64,000 bases of DNA from Neospora caninum Liverpool (lineage: Eukaryota; Apicomplexa; Conoidasida; Eucoccidiorida; Sarcocystidae), in NCBI RefSeq assembly GCF_000208865.1, contig NC_018395.1:5318839-5382838 (forward strand). The letters run 5' to 3'. Shown here piece by piece: positions 36,273 through 48,600 of this stretch. Numbering within the stretch: position 1 is the first letter of the stretch; every line of letters starts with the position of its first letter. Made by a program: the position numbers and the translations under genes. Under the pieces are notes generated by a model. The model was not told where the DNA came from. It did not search any database and saw only the letters and a program-made list of their open reading frames with translations.

Positions 36273-39200
36273 ATGACGGCCCTTGGTGCAACTGGCCTTG
36301 GGCCCTCTCAGTCGTGCGTCCCCGCGCCTTCCCGACGATGGCAATATGAACAAGACGTGCAAGAAACGCTGGCACGCGTGTCCGTCTGCAACTTAAATCA
36401 GTGGGCTCTCGACTTTGAAGGAAATTTCCGACGCGTGGCGAAAAGCATCGAGGTCGCCAAGGCCGCTGGGTCCAAGCTGCGAGTCGGTAGGCTCCGCGTC
36501 GCAGTGGCGGGGGAGAACAGCAAACGAGGCCGAACCGCCCGAGAAGGTGAAGGCAGAGCTGAAGACGCGGCGTCGCGAACGCGGCGTCGTCTCGCGACTC
36601 AGGCTCTTCGGTTTCACCCGCTTCTCCGTACGGCGTGTGCCGCTCGAAGGTGCTGTGGATCGTGTGTTTGCCTCGTCCCGTTCCGTTTCGTTTTTGGGTT
36701 TTCGCCTCCCCGTCGTCGGTCCTCGCCGCCTTGCTCTCTCTGTCTCTCCTTTCGCCCCCACGTAGGGGGATGTTCTCGCCATGTGTATGTAAGTGTGTGT
36801 GTGTGTGTGTCTAGAGCGCTTTTTGGCGCGTCGCCGCGTGCTCTTCCTCTTCCACGCGTATTTTCCTTCGCCCCCCTCTTCGGTTCCGTCGTCTTATGCT
36901 GCGTCGGCGGCTTCGTCGCCTTTCCCTTTCCGTGCTTCGCTTCTCCTGTCTTGGCGTCAGTCTTTAGCCGCTTGCGCTGTCGTCTTGTCCATTTCAGGTT
37001 CCGAGTTGGAGATGCCCGGTTACGGCTGCGAAGACCACTTCCTCGAAACCGACACTCTGACGCACTCGTGGGAGTGCCTGGCAGAGCTGCTGGCCTCGGA
37101 CCTGACAGACGGCATCTTGTGCGACATTGGTATCCCCGCCGTCCATAAATCCGTGAGTTATTCTTTGGTGTCCAGTTCCTGCTTGTGCGTCCCGCCCGCT
37201 TCTGCACGAGTCCAGCAGCGAGTGGCCAGAGCTACTCCTGTCCCTCAGGCGGTCTTCCTTTCCAACGCACAAAGGAGGTTCGCGGGACTGCCGGGACCCA
37301 AGCGCGGTTCCCTTCGAACGCACACGCCCCAGAGCGGCGCTCCCCATTAAGCTTCAGACGCGCTGAGGGGGTTTGCAGATCCTCAGAGATCGATCCACGT
37401 CGCAGGAGTCTGCGTCCGCAGTCCGAGTCTCACGGCTACGGCGTGCGCCCACTTCCGTCTCGCGTGTTTGGCGGTCCTGGCCCGTCCGATGCCTTTTCCA
37501 AGTCGGGTTCTCTCTGGTTAAAGTTCTCTCTGGTTTTCTCGGGTGCGGCTCAGTTCCTGCCCACACGTAGCAGAGCGCTCGTGCTGGCTCTCCTCGCGTC
37601 TAGGTGACCATGTCCTTTTGGTTTCGTCTTCCGGCTCTCCTCTCTCGCGCGCCGACGTTTCTCGACCTGTGCCTCGCTCTGTGTTCAGCTGACCTACAAT
37701 TGCCGCGTGTGGATCCTCAACCGGCGGATTCTGCTCGTGCGGCCCAAAACGGTTATGGCCGATGACTTGAACTACCGCGAGTCGCGCTACTTTGCGCGCT
37801 GGAACAGGCCAGCCGGGGCGCCTCTGGAGGAGTTCAGAGTTCCCCTGTGCGTGTCAAAGGTGACGGGACAAACCACCGCCCCTTTCGGTACGTGAGACCG
37901 GAAATCTAACGCGGCGCGAGACGCCGCAACACAACCGGCCAGGGAGACACGTATATGCCTGTTGAGACCCACAGAGTCGCACACACGCGAGCTCGACAGT
38001 CGGACCTTTCCACGGCCGCGCCGGCGGACTGCTTTTCGAGAGAGATGCAGATGCAGCTGCGTGGACAGGCGCGCTGTCAGGCTCCTCCTCGGACGCGTGT
38101 GCTGTGTGATGGGGCGGACAGGCGGGAACTGACAGGGCGTGAGAATGTGTGTGCCCAAGCGGCTGGGAGGCAGCGTAAGCAGCAGAGAGATACAGCAAGG
38201 CGCCCTGTGCGGGGAATGCTTTTTATGGCTGGGGCGCCCAAAGTCCAGGGGTTTCGGAAGATTTTGTGCTAAAAGTTAATCCACTGAAGAGGGGGGGGGG
38301 GAGGCGGGCGGGGGGAGGGAACTCTGAAGGCTTCTTTGTACACGCACGTGGTTTGTCTGTGCGCTTCCGACTGCGCTTTTTTTCGTGTCCCCGACAATCA
38401 GGCGTGGCAATTCTGGAGTGTCTCAACACCTCAGTGGCGAGCGAGAGCTGCGAAGAGCTGTGGTCGCCGATTCCGCCGCATGGGTCTCTGTTTCTCGACG
38501 GCGGGGTTGAAATTATCTGCAACGGGAACGGCTCGCACTACGAAATGCAGAAGCTGGCGCGGCGGTACCAGCTGCTGCGCCAAAGCACTTCGCACGGAGG
38601 CGTGTACATGTACAGCAACCAGATCGGGTGCGACGGCGGCCGTTTGTACTTTGACGGGTCCGCGATGATTTGCGTCAACGGCGAGTTCGTGGGGCTCGGC
38701 AAGCAGTTCAGCCTCGACGAGGTTGAGGTCGTGACGTCAACGCTGGATCTCGCCGAGGTCCGTTCGCGTCGGGCTGCGTCGGCAACGCGTGCGCAGCAGC
38801 AGCGGCCGATCCCGTACCCTACCGTCCAAGTCCCTTTGTCTCTTTCGCCTGCTCCGCCTCCGCTCTTCTCGCGCCTTCCCTCCGACTTTGGCCGGGGCGT
38901 TGAGGCCTCTTCGTGCCCGGGAAAACGCGAGGGCGAAGAGCGCGGAGCTGCCGACGTGAGTGGCGTGGAGGCAACGGGGCTGCCTTCACCGCTCGAGGTC
39001 CAGTTCGCGTGGACGACGGCCTCGCCAGTCGTCGTGCCCAAGCTTCTTTCCCGGGAGGAAGAAGTCGCGTGGGGCCCTGCGTGCTGGATGTGGGACTATC
39101 TGCGTCGCTCGGGAGCGGGCGGCTTCTTCCTTCCGCTTTCGGGCGGCGCCGACTCCTCGGCCGTGGCGACGGTGGTGGCGTTCATGTGCCGCATCGTCAT

Positions 39201-41470
39201 GGCCAGCGTCGACCAAGGGAACGCCGCGGTGCTGGCCGAGTTGGAGCGGATCCTCGGAAAGCGGAAAGACCGAGACGCGGGCTTCCCCGCCGACGCGAAG
39301 GAGCTGTGTCACCAGCTCCTGCACACGTGCTACATGGCCACGACGCACTCCAGCGATCAGACGCGCCATCTCGCCGGCCAACTCGCGAGTCAGATCGGTT
39401 CGTATCATCTCGCGCTGACCATCGACTCCATCACGACGGCCTTCACCTCGGTCCTCTCCTCGGAAACGGGGCTCGTGCCGCGGTTCGCCGCGCAAGGCGG
39501 TTCGATGACTGAAGATCTCGCGCTTCAAAACATCCAGGCGCGCAGCCGCATGGTCCTCGCGTACTTCATGGCCCAGCTGCTGCCGCTCGTTCGCGGCGAG
39601 GGCCAAGGGGAAGACGCGTACCGCAGAGACATGGCGCTTTTGCCCGGAGGCAGTCAGCCAGCAGGCGCAGAGGCGACGCCTGCTTCGAACTCCATGGACG
39701 ACGGCGATTCCGGCGGCGCGACTCGCCGAGCCCGACCCTTTGGAGCGGGGGCGTCCGCAGGCGACCCGTCCGCCGACGGCGCGAGAGGCGGAGGGCGAGA
39801 CACCGCGAGAGCTGCCGCTCGGAGAGGAAGAGGCTACCTCCTTGTTTTAGGAACCGCGAACGTCGATGAAGGCTTGAGGGGATACTTCACCAAATATGAC
39901 GCGAGCAGCGCCGACTTGAACCCCATTGGGTCCATCAGCAAGATTGACCTCAAACGCTTTCTCCGCTGGGCCGCGCAACCCGAGAACCTCGGCATTCCTG
40001 CTTTGCTGGTGAGCGGCAAAGAGAAACACTCAGCAGGAGGGGACGGGAGAACGCTAGGAAGCCGAAAAGAGGAGAACAGGGAAGAACGCGTGAAGCGGAG
40101 CACTGATTTCGAGCGACAAGATGCACGCCACAGACACACACCCACGACGAGGCAACAAGCTGAAGAGGAAAGAGACGAACGATGGCGGGGATGGATTGTG
40201 CTGTGCGGGGACTTTTTCAAGCGCCGCGAGGGAGAGACAAACTAACCAGAGGCGCAAGGGGAGGTCAGACAGAATCCCCGCGTCTTGTCTTCTCAGACGA
40301 ACTTGTGTAGCACAAATCGGCAAGAAGAAAGCGACACGGCGTGTGTCTGTTCGCTGCGACCGTAGTCTGCGAACAATAGCCCTAACCTTTTTTTGAAGCG
40401 AGAGGAGGTTTTGCATCGTATCTCACCCCACTGCTCTCCTTTTCTGGTCCTTTTCTACTGGTTTAGGAAGTGGTAGATATGCCGCCAACAGCCGAGCTTC
40501 GCCCCCTGGATCAAGGCAAGCAACAAACAGACGAAGAGGAGATGGGGATGACGTACGAGGAACTCGGCTGGTTCGGCCGTCTCCGAAAAGTCTCGCGATG
40601 TGGCCCCTTCTCGATGCTGAAGCGGCTGCTGGATGCGTGGCGGGATCGCTACAGTCCTTCGGTTATCAATCAGTGAGTGGTGACACGAGCGGGGGCATGA
40701 ACGGGAGGGGAGGTGGGCGGAACCGTCACTTTTTCTCGGAGACTGGCGACCCGGTCTCGCCGTCAAGGCGCATGCAGGGCGTGGCTTCTGAGCCGGAGAC
40801 GCGAGGGCGTACTCCTGCGCGTGAGCGGGGTCCACAAAGACAGAAAAAGCGATAGGCACGGGTCCGTGGTGTGTGCCGGAATTCTTTTTCGGGTGTATGT
40901 GCTGCGACAGACATGCGTTCGAGCGGCAGGGCGTGCTGGCGCCTCAGGAGTCAGCTCGACGTCGATTCAAACTGCGATCGTTCTAGGCGAACGCAGTTTT
41001 TGCAGGACAGACCAGAGAAGTCGTCTCGCGCTAGCGATCAGCCTTTCCCGTTTCCCCACTGGTTTTCCAGCCGTGCTTTCGCGTCCTGTCAACCTCTCTG
41101 CGCCTTCAGGAAAGTTCAGCATTTCTTCCGGCAGTATGCTCGGAACCGCCATAAAATGTGCACGATCACTCCCGCGTTGCACGTGGAGAGCTACAACCCG
41201 GATGACAATCGCTTCGATCTCCGTCCGTTCCTGTATCCCAACTTTGCTCGCCAGTTCATGTCCATGGATCGCCTCGTGCTCAGTATCGAACGCGCGGCGC
41301 AAGAGCAGGCGTTCGCGACGCGTGCCCCGCGGACCTCCTTCCCGTCGTCTTTTTTCCCGCGGTCTTCTCCCATGGGGACAGAGGCGGCCGCCTCTCTCTC
41401 GTGCTCGACCGCCTCAGCCGGCCCGTTCTACAACGCCGAGATGGGTTTCGCGGGCACGACAAACAAATAA
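36273..41470 (+). CDS. NADSYN1: Glutamine-dependent NAD+ synthetase
   Basis: Six exons: 36273-36486, 36998-37152, 37689-37887, 38402-40008, 40467-40672, 41110-41470; 913 residues, against 706 in human. Converts deamido-NAD+ to NAD+ with ATP and glutamine, the last step of NAD synthesis, in the cytosol. The N-terminal nitrilase-type glutaminase domain starts with [16 protein letters not shown] and retains the Glu-Lys-Cys triad: E74 ([11 protein letters not shown]), K143 (VRPKTV) and C206 (ASESCEELW). The synthetase domain has the ATP-binding P-loop [14 protein letters not shown] (near 39137), [17 protein letters not shown], and the C-terminal [13 protein letters not shown] and [12 protein letters not shown]. 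Extra length lies in two low-complexity inserts: about 38770-39000 between the domains and about 39600-39830 before GTANVDE. All catalytic positions are present, so the enzyme should be active. The start could be 19 codons upstream. Confidence 0.96.
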
Positions 41471-42819
41471 GAGACGAGATCGCTTTGCCAGTGTGCACAG
41501 CGAGTCGAGTTGGACAGGGCGGGCACTCGGGGAGAGACGGACGGGGGTGAGGGGAGACGAAGGAGAAAACGAGAGAGACGCTGCAGATCCGAAAGGGAAC
41601 GACGCACACGTGACAAGGGACAGAATGGCGGATGAAGAGCAAACGATCTCACGGCTCACGATGTGACCGCCGGACACATATACCGGCAGACGAGGGCTGT
41701 TTTCAGAAGGCACTGTGATGCGTAAGTGCCCGTACATTTTCCTTTGCACATCAAGCGGCCGCATGCGTTGAATCTCCATACACGTACACACACTTGTAAG
41801 TGAAATGCAGCGGTGCATTTTCATCAGGAGATAAAAGGTTATGGAGGCCAACACAACATGGAGCATTGCGCATGATTCGCACCGAGGAGGGAGTCCGTGC
41901 ACACGTAGATACTTGGCGCGGCAGTCCCGGAGAAAGAAACCACGTTTCGAAGCGGACGTGGAGCGAAAGGAATTGTTCTTTTACATGCTTTCCTCAAGGA
42001 GCAGCGGGTCCTTTTCAACGCCGCATCCTCTTTTCTCCATAGGACAAAACGCGCAAAAGAGCGGGCGGTTCAGGTGAACTAGACCCGTCGTGGGACGACT
42101 TGGACACGGAAATGCTCTTTGGTTTTTGTGTTTTTTCTTTGGAATCCGACTGAGATGTTTCTTGTGGGAACCCGGATCTGGTAGCATGGGACCGCCCCGG
42201 GGTTTGTTTATGCGTCAAACTGTGTCGTGTGTTTTGTTTCTACTTTTTCTCCTAAAAACGTCAGTTGTGCCGTTCGTCCGTGGACTGAGGGACAGCTGCC
42301 GGTGGATCAGTCTGCTCGTTTTCTTTACTCTCCGTCTTCCACCGCATCCGTCAGTCAGTTGTCATTTCTTCGTTCAGCGTGATACTTGGTTTGGTGCCAC
42401 AAGAGGTAGCTCTGAGACAAGCTGACTCGTTCGCGGCTCCTCGAAAGCAGCTGCAGGAGGATCTGCTACGGAAGGCCTTCAGAGAAAAAAAACACAGGCA
42501 GACATCGACGCTCCTGAATCTCGATGGCCCATGGGCGTGTACGCGCCAAACCTCACAGTCAACTTGACAGGCAGCGGTTTGACTCGTCAGGCGCCGGAAC
42601 GTTGGTACCGAGACTGACGGGTGACGGCACGTGGCATTCCTTCTGAGTTCACGTTCGGGGGCAACTAGCGCGCAAATTCCATTGAGAACGAGACTGTGTC
42701 TTTTTTCCAAGAAGGCCAGACTGGAGCTCTCTCGCCCTCTGAGCTCGAAGCGGTCGTTAACGGCACAGGACAACAGCAGACGGGGACTCTCTGTTCCTCG
42801 CAAATAACCGCGCGATTAC
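41471..42819. other. 1.3-kb spacer between NAD+ synthetase and tRNA-Pro
   Basis: 3' UTR of the synthetase gene and unassigned sequence. No frame has convincing composition or homology on either strand. Confidence 0.5.
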
Positions 42820-42891
42820 GGCTGTTTAGTCTAGTGGTATGATTCTCGCTTTGGGTGCGAGAGGTCCCGGGTTCAATTCCCGGAACAGCCC
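42820..42891 (+). tRNA. tRNA-Pro (TGG)
   Basis: Intronless cloverleaf: acceptor ggctgtt with aacagcc and discriminator C; D arm gtct-agtggtat; anticodon loop tttgggt giving anticodon TGG; T arm cccgg-gttcaat-tcccgg with the standard B-box GGTTCAATTCC. No T4 run lies immediately downstream, so the terminator is unclear. Confidence 0.95.
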
Positions 42892-44010
42892 TTCCTTCTT
42901 CTCTTCGCGGCTCTGGACCCCGTGGAAGCATTCTAGGTTTGTATATCGTCGCTTTCCAAGGTATAATGTGCCTACGTCCCTCCTAACTGCAGCGCTCGGC
43001 CTCAACAGGAGGAAGAGTTGCATGGGAGGAGGTAACAGCGCCCTTCTAAGTGGGTGTACTGCCTCTGTAAATTTGATTCGCGTTAGAGGCAAGTGAACAG
43101 AGAATACCAGTGTCTCTAGCGGCAAAACGCATGCTCCTTCAAGTAACCGCACACTTTGCAGAACAGACGGCGCGTGAGGCTGGCGTCAGCGGTACTCACC
43201 CCTCACGTGGGCGTGAAGGTTAGCCACCTACGCAACGACGGGAGGCGAAGGGAAAAGAAACCAAAACGTTTGACAGGAAAGCGTCTAACAAGGCAGCTCA
43301 TGGTTCTCTTCATAAGACAAGGGAAAAGAAACAGACGAAGAAAGAGACCTTTCGAATAAGAACAACCGCCATGCTTGCACCGTAGGCAGTACACTACATG
43401 GGCATCCGCGACACCACCTGTTTTAACCGTGCTTCTTTTCTCGTCTGCTTGACATTCGAGTTCCTCCGCGACCCGTGATCCTCCGCGCATGGGTGTTTTT
43501 CTAGCACCCAACGCACCATGCCCAATTCGTTCAAAAGGGATTGAGCCTCCGGCTCGCTCACCGGATTCTCTCTCAAACGCACGAACCCGCAATCGTCCCG
43601 TCCCAGCAGAGACACTGCGTCACTCCTCGCCCTCTGAAGTTCCGCTTCACCTGTGGCCCAGCGAGAGAAACTCTCCGTTTCGCTCGCTTTTTCCTGCTCC
43701 AACTTACCCAACCGCGGTTCAGACCAGCCGGACTTGCTATGTGTTTAATGCATGCAAGCATCCGGGAGAAAGCGTGTGAGCATGTGTACACAACTATCTC
43801 TGCACGAGTCTACATAGACATCTGGATACCCACATATACAGATATATCTGATCTACAAAGAATCATAGACTGTGAAGCTCTGGAGATCAGCACCCTGGTC
43901 GATCGTTTTGGTATACCAACTCCTTCGTGAAGGCAGGTTGAATCGCGGGGCAGCGCCGTGGGTCCACGTGCAGGCGCCCTTAAATGTCTGTGCGCCTCGG
44001 ACATGCTTGG
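42892..44010. other. 1.1-kb spacer downstream of the Arf-like gene
   Basis: Between tRNA-Pro and the stop codon of the Arf-like GTPase gene on the - strand; presumably holds that gene's 3' UTR. Short frames only. AT-richer DNA around 43795-43870 has no recognisable feature. Confidence 0.5.
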
Positions 44011-45175
44011 CTACTTTTTAGCTTTTTTCGCCTTCCCCTTTTTCTTTTGGGGGCGGCTGCCGTCTTCTTTGACTGCCTCCATTTTTGCGAAGTGAGCAAA
44101 CAGAAAGTTCACGGCCTCCTGAAACTGAGCGTCCCCTTCCCCCTCCTTCGCGTCGACAACGAACCAGGCAAGCCGCGACGCAGCAGCCGTGTCTTCGGCC
44201 TCGAGCAGTCCGAGGCGCGAAGCCATTTCCGGCGGGGGAATAGGCACCGAGTCAATCCCCATGCCGAAGGTGTTCATCACCACCACAATTGCCGAGTCGC
44301 AGAGACAGTCGTCGGAGAGCAGCGCACGCAGTTCTGCGCGGTTCCTCGCGATGCGCTCCGGATTCGTGTCTGTCAGACTCACCACGTACACCGCCGCCCA
44401 CATCTTCACGTACCGGTACAGCCCGTTCCACGACCTCTGCAGCTGCGGACAACAGTCGGAGCACCGCAACGCCTTTCAGACCTAAATGCCTGGAATGCCA
44501 TCGAGTGCGGACCGGCAGATCTGCGCGCGAGGGGAATGGTATCCTCCCAAAGACATCCGAGGCACGCCGCGCACGACGAACACACAGAAACACGAGAGTG
44601 TTTGATTCGCAGAGACCGCGAAGAAAAATTTACTTTGTCGCCATAAAGACAGCGATAAAGTAAATTTCCTCGCGACCCCTGGGGGCCATCCACCAGCCAC
44701 CGTCTGTGGGGGATAGCTGCTTTGTTTCAGCACGCAGTGACGCACAAGGCACGGCATCAAAAACGGGTGAACAAGGACGCACGGAAAGAACGCCAAACCC
44801 AGAGAGGAAGAGGGAAGCGCATCGAACACACACACATCTGCAGTGAAGCCCGAAGAGTGCGCTGCTGGTGTCTCCGGGGGAAAATGGCGAGTGGGTGACC
44901 AAGGAAACGTGCTTCTCTGCGTTGCCGTTTCGTCACTGCCTCCATCTATCTCTAGGCAGCCCCCGCTGCCGACTCACCGCGGGGTTGCCCGAGAAGTCCC
45001 AGAGATGCAGAGTGCGTCCACGTCGGACGACAACTTCGTGGTAGAACGCTTTCGTCGGCTCCATGCCTTGTATGATATCCGTCCATCCTGGGGAACAACA
45101 AACAATGCGAATCGGCTCCACTCAACGGAAGTCTCGCTCACCATGAAACCATATCTAGATATCCACATACCACCT

Positions 45176-45213
<38 letters not shown>

Positions 45214-45669
45214 GTTGCGTGCATCTACTTGTATGCACGTGCATGTAAGGATCTGCACGTATGCGTTGCTAAAAACACCGGAGGCACCGTCACGAGATTC
45301 GCGTTTTTAGCAGGCAGATGGAGCCTTAACGGCAGAGAAGGATGGGAGACGAGGCGTGCGCCAAAACCACTTCGGCAGAAGCGAAGATGCCTGGTTGTTC
45401 CCGGACACGGACAGAGAGAAAACAGACTAGGACCGCGACGGTAAATAAAACGCGCAGACACTCACATCGACACGAAAGGACAAGAAGACGCCCGAGGGCC
45501 GTTGAGTCACAGAAAACGACTAGCTGGTGAATTTACCTGGCATAACTATGCGGAAGAGAAGCGTTGTCTTTCCTACTCCAGGAGGGCCAACAAACATGAT
45601 GTGCGGGGCGCTTTTATATAGCGCACCGTTGGACTCCAAATTCTTCACTTTCGACTTACAGCACCCCAT
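44011..45669 (-). CDS. Divergent Arf-like small GTPase
   Basis: Three exons in coding order: 45669-45537, 45087-44978, 44442-44011; 224 residues. The N-terminus MGCCKSKVKN carries Gly2 for myristoylation and Cys3/Cys4 for palmitoylation, so membrane attachment is expected. The G1 loop is GPPGVGKTT (residues 28-36). Exon 2 contains the G3 region LHLWDFSGNP (DxxG present; the Gln usual after DxxG is replaced by Asn). The central strand AAVYVVSLTDTNPERIA matches Arf-family GTPases. At the G4 position the expected NKxD is replaced by VVVMNTFGMG, so guanine specificity is doubtful. The C-terminus ends in a Lys-rich tail (KKKGKAKKAKK). Arf/ARL-family placement is supported by the order of motifs and the N-terminal acylation signal; it may bind nucleotide weakly or be a pseudo-GTPase. 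Cellular role unknown. Confidence 0.8.
44626..44667. repeat. AT-rich imperfect inverted repeat in Arf-like intron 2
   Basis: Arms 44626-44641 (aaatttactttgtcgc) and 44652-44667 are reverse complements except for one mismatch, with a 10-nt spacer. It is markedly more AT-rich than the flanking DNA. Could be a small degenerate element; no flanking duplication is obvious. Confidence 0.8.
45179..45210. repeat. (AT)n microsatellite in Arf-like intron 1
   Basis: Uninterrupted AT dinucleotide tract of about 16 units inside the first intron of the Arf-like gene, close to the 3' splice site on the - strand. Confidence 0.95.
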
Positions 45670-48600
45670 GGTGACGGACCAGGAACGGCCGGAAAAACCC
45701 ACGGCTTTCCGCCTCGGCCATTCGTCCGCGACAGGCCAAGGCCTGTGGCGAGTACGCCCCTCGCCTTTTCTTCTTTCTCTTCACTCCGTATATCTGATGT
45801 GCTGCGCTCTGTGTTCGCGTTTCTCTACTCTCGCGCTCCAACACGGTTCGCAAGAGAAAGTCTCCCACGCGGAGATCGCTCCGCAGGCGGTACCCCAAGC
45901 GCCGCCTTCTGGGTTCAGATTCACCCACGGAAACGCGCGAGAGAGGCGGCTACCCCGTGTCGGAAGTCAAGCGAGAGGACGCGCCCCGTAAGAGATGCGC
46001 TCGTGGCACGAGAAACAAAGATCTACAGAAAGGCGAGCAGCAGGGAAAGAGAGATTACCACGACAGTGTCGTGGTACGCGAACCGACGACCTCGGAACTC
46101 GCCGCTCCAGCTCAAGGCTTTTCGGCTTCTTGCGCTCCTCTGGAGGCGGCGAAATCCTCGCCAGTCTCAGTTGCCCCTCGCCGTCGTCTCGAATCTGTCG
46201 CCTGGGAGACAGTCCGCGATGCGAACCGCCACACGCCCGCTAGGCCGTCGGCGTGCAGCCTCGCGGATTCGGGGTCGTCTCCTACGCCTTGTCACTTTGG
46301 CTGCTTCGCAGACCCTTCTGCGACTGGAGACACAGGCATCCGCCCTGTGCCTTCGCGTGGGGGACCGCAAGGGCGTTTCTGTCTCCTGGACGCGCCTGGC
46401 CCGCGTTCGGCCTATAAACCGGAGGCGGTGTATGGACCAAAAAAGGCTTCTTTTTGCCGTTCCTTGGTCTGCGATTCCAATCGTCGCGGGCTAGTCTATC
46501 TGTGGAGGCCCAGCTCCACTCTATTTCGTTTTTCCTCCGTCCTTCTGGGCCTTTTCTGAGCGACATTTACCGCGGTGATCGTCAGTCGTCCCCGCTTTGT
46601 CCGTGGCAGACGCGTCCGCATTCTGCGCTCGACGTTGACCTACGACGCCACGAGCTTCCGTTTCTCGCCGGTTCCCCCCGCCTCTTGAAGGTTCTAGGCC
46701 CCTTTTCTCCAGGTCCAGATTTCCGGTGGCTGTCAAATCTCGCTCTTCTCGAGGCGCGGAAGCGCAACCGTTCTCACTTAGGCTGCTCGTCAAGTGCGCG
46801 AGGCCTACCGGCCAAAAGGGTTGCCGCCGCGTTTCGAAGGAAGGAGGCGAGAAAATCCAGAGACATACGGGTTCTCATTGTCGCTGGAGACGGCGACAGA
46901 CGGTGAACCTGGCGACTCGGGGTGTTTTTTTGCTGCTTATCAAAGCCCTCCGAGGTCTTCCTCAACTAGCGCTCAGTGCGGGTGTACGTACACCGCAGGA
47001 ATCACCCCGTCCACGCCGTGGTCCGCGGAAAAAAACAAGGACGGTAGAAGGAGACTTTATGCTGGGATGTCCTGGAGAACACCGCGAGAACCAGAAGGCC
47101 CGCTGCAACGCAGTGTAAACGGCGCCGCATTGGCCATCTCCCGAGGAACAGAGACCCGGTCCGCACGGCTCTCGTTTTTTGGGACACGAGACATTCCTGA
47201 TCTTGCCCGGCTGTAAAGGGGAGGAAACACTTGAGAACGTGTCTGGGTGCGGAGAAAAAGGTGGTGCCGCGAAATTTGCTCGTCCGTCAAGGTCCATCTA
47301 GCACAGTTTCGGCTGCATGCGGCCGAAGTGGACGAAGGGCTTCAAAGAGAGGAATTCACAGCCAGAAAACGCGACCTCGTTCACGATCCGTCGGGACACA
47401 AGAAACACGAGACCTCGCATCTTTGTGGCACGACAGCGCCCGCCACAGAGTCCTACGTGCCTCAGTTCCCCCGTAAAAAGACAGCGCAAAACGCTTACGT
47501 AAACGGCGGCAGCCGTCACACACATGTGTCTGTTTCTTTTCGTTGAGGCATTTTCGTGAGAGTCAACCGGGTCTTCGGAAACTCCTCTTTAACCGTTCTC
47601 GGACACACGACAGGCACGGAGAAATCGAAGTTTCCCATCAACTTTTCGCGCAGCCACGTCGTGGTCACGCGCGCGTTTTGCTCCGTAGATCGCCAAGTTC
47701 CCGTCTGCGGGTTTTCCACACCTGAGAGAGCAAGGACGAAGGCCTCTTGCTTTTTGACAGCACACTCCAACAGAAAGTATCCTTCCGTCTTTCCGTGCTC
47801 CGCTTTGAGCGCAAGTTGCCGTTTCTTGACTCCCAAAGGACGTCTCCTATCCGGTTTCGTCGCTCAACGACGGGCGCACTCCAGGCCGCGCTAGCCCCCA
47901 GGGGGGGAGCCGGCTTCTCCACATGCTCTTGCGCTCTGGGGGCTCAGCGATTTTTGCTGAGTGGGGCCCTCTGGTCTGCGGGTTCATTCCTCTCTCTCCT
48001 CCGCTTCGCTCATTTTCTCTCCGTGTTTTTTCAAACCGTCTCTCTTCACTTGGGAGACGGGGGCTCTTGAGGACACCTTGGTAGCCTGGACATGTTCCTC
48101 TTATCGCGTGCATGCGCGACAGCATTTGCTCTCGACGGGAAAACAGCGTCGGCGCAATCGAGACACAGACGGCCTCAATCTTTCTCCTCAGGAGCCGTGA
48201 GAAATCTCAAACTGGAGCTCTCTGCTGGCTCTTTCCGAAAGGCGAGTTGCAGACTTGGACGTCGCCGGTTGCCGCCGACTTTTCCGCCGGAAAACGAGGG
48301 GACAGAACCAGCGAGGGCCGGCAGAACGAGGGGCTGTTCTGCGTTTGAGTCTGTCATGCGGGGGGGAGCGAGGAGATGGGAAAGGAGATCATGTTTTCGC
48401 ATTCCACTTTTCTGCTCTTTCTAGACACCGTTGTGACCAGCTGTATGGACACGTCGACGTCGAGCCTCCGCGAGCAGCGCTCGAGAGTACACCCGGCGTC
48501 TTCCAGCGTCTCTGTCTCTTCTCTTCTTCGGTTTCCTTCGTTCTGTGCGCGTCCGGAATTTCTCTTACCCTTCCGCCCGTCGTTTCCTCCCTTCTCTCGA

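Noticed and set aside
38913..39606. Alternative long frames on both strands across the NAD+ synthetase exon
   Set aside because: Shadows of the synthetase reading frame, which has the conserved P-loop and active-site residues.
45957..47216. Several overlapping + strand frames that might form a gene
   Set aside because: None begins with ATG; junctions could not be placed with consistent phase; no recognised motif.
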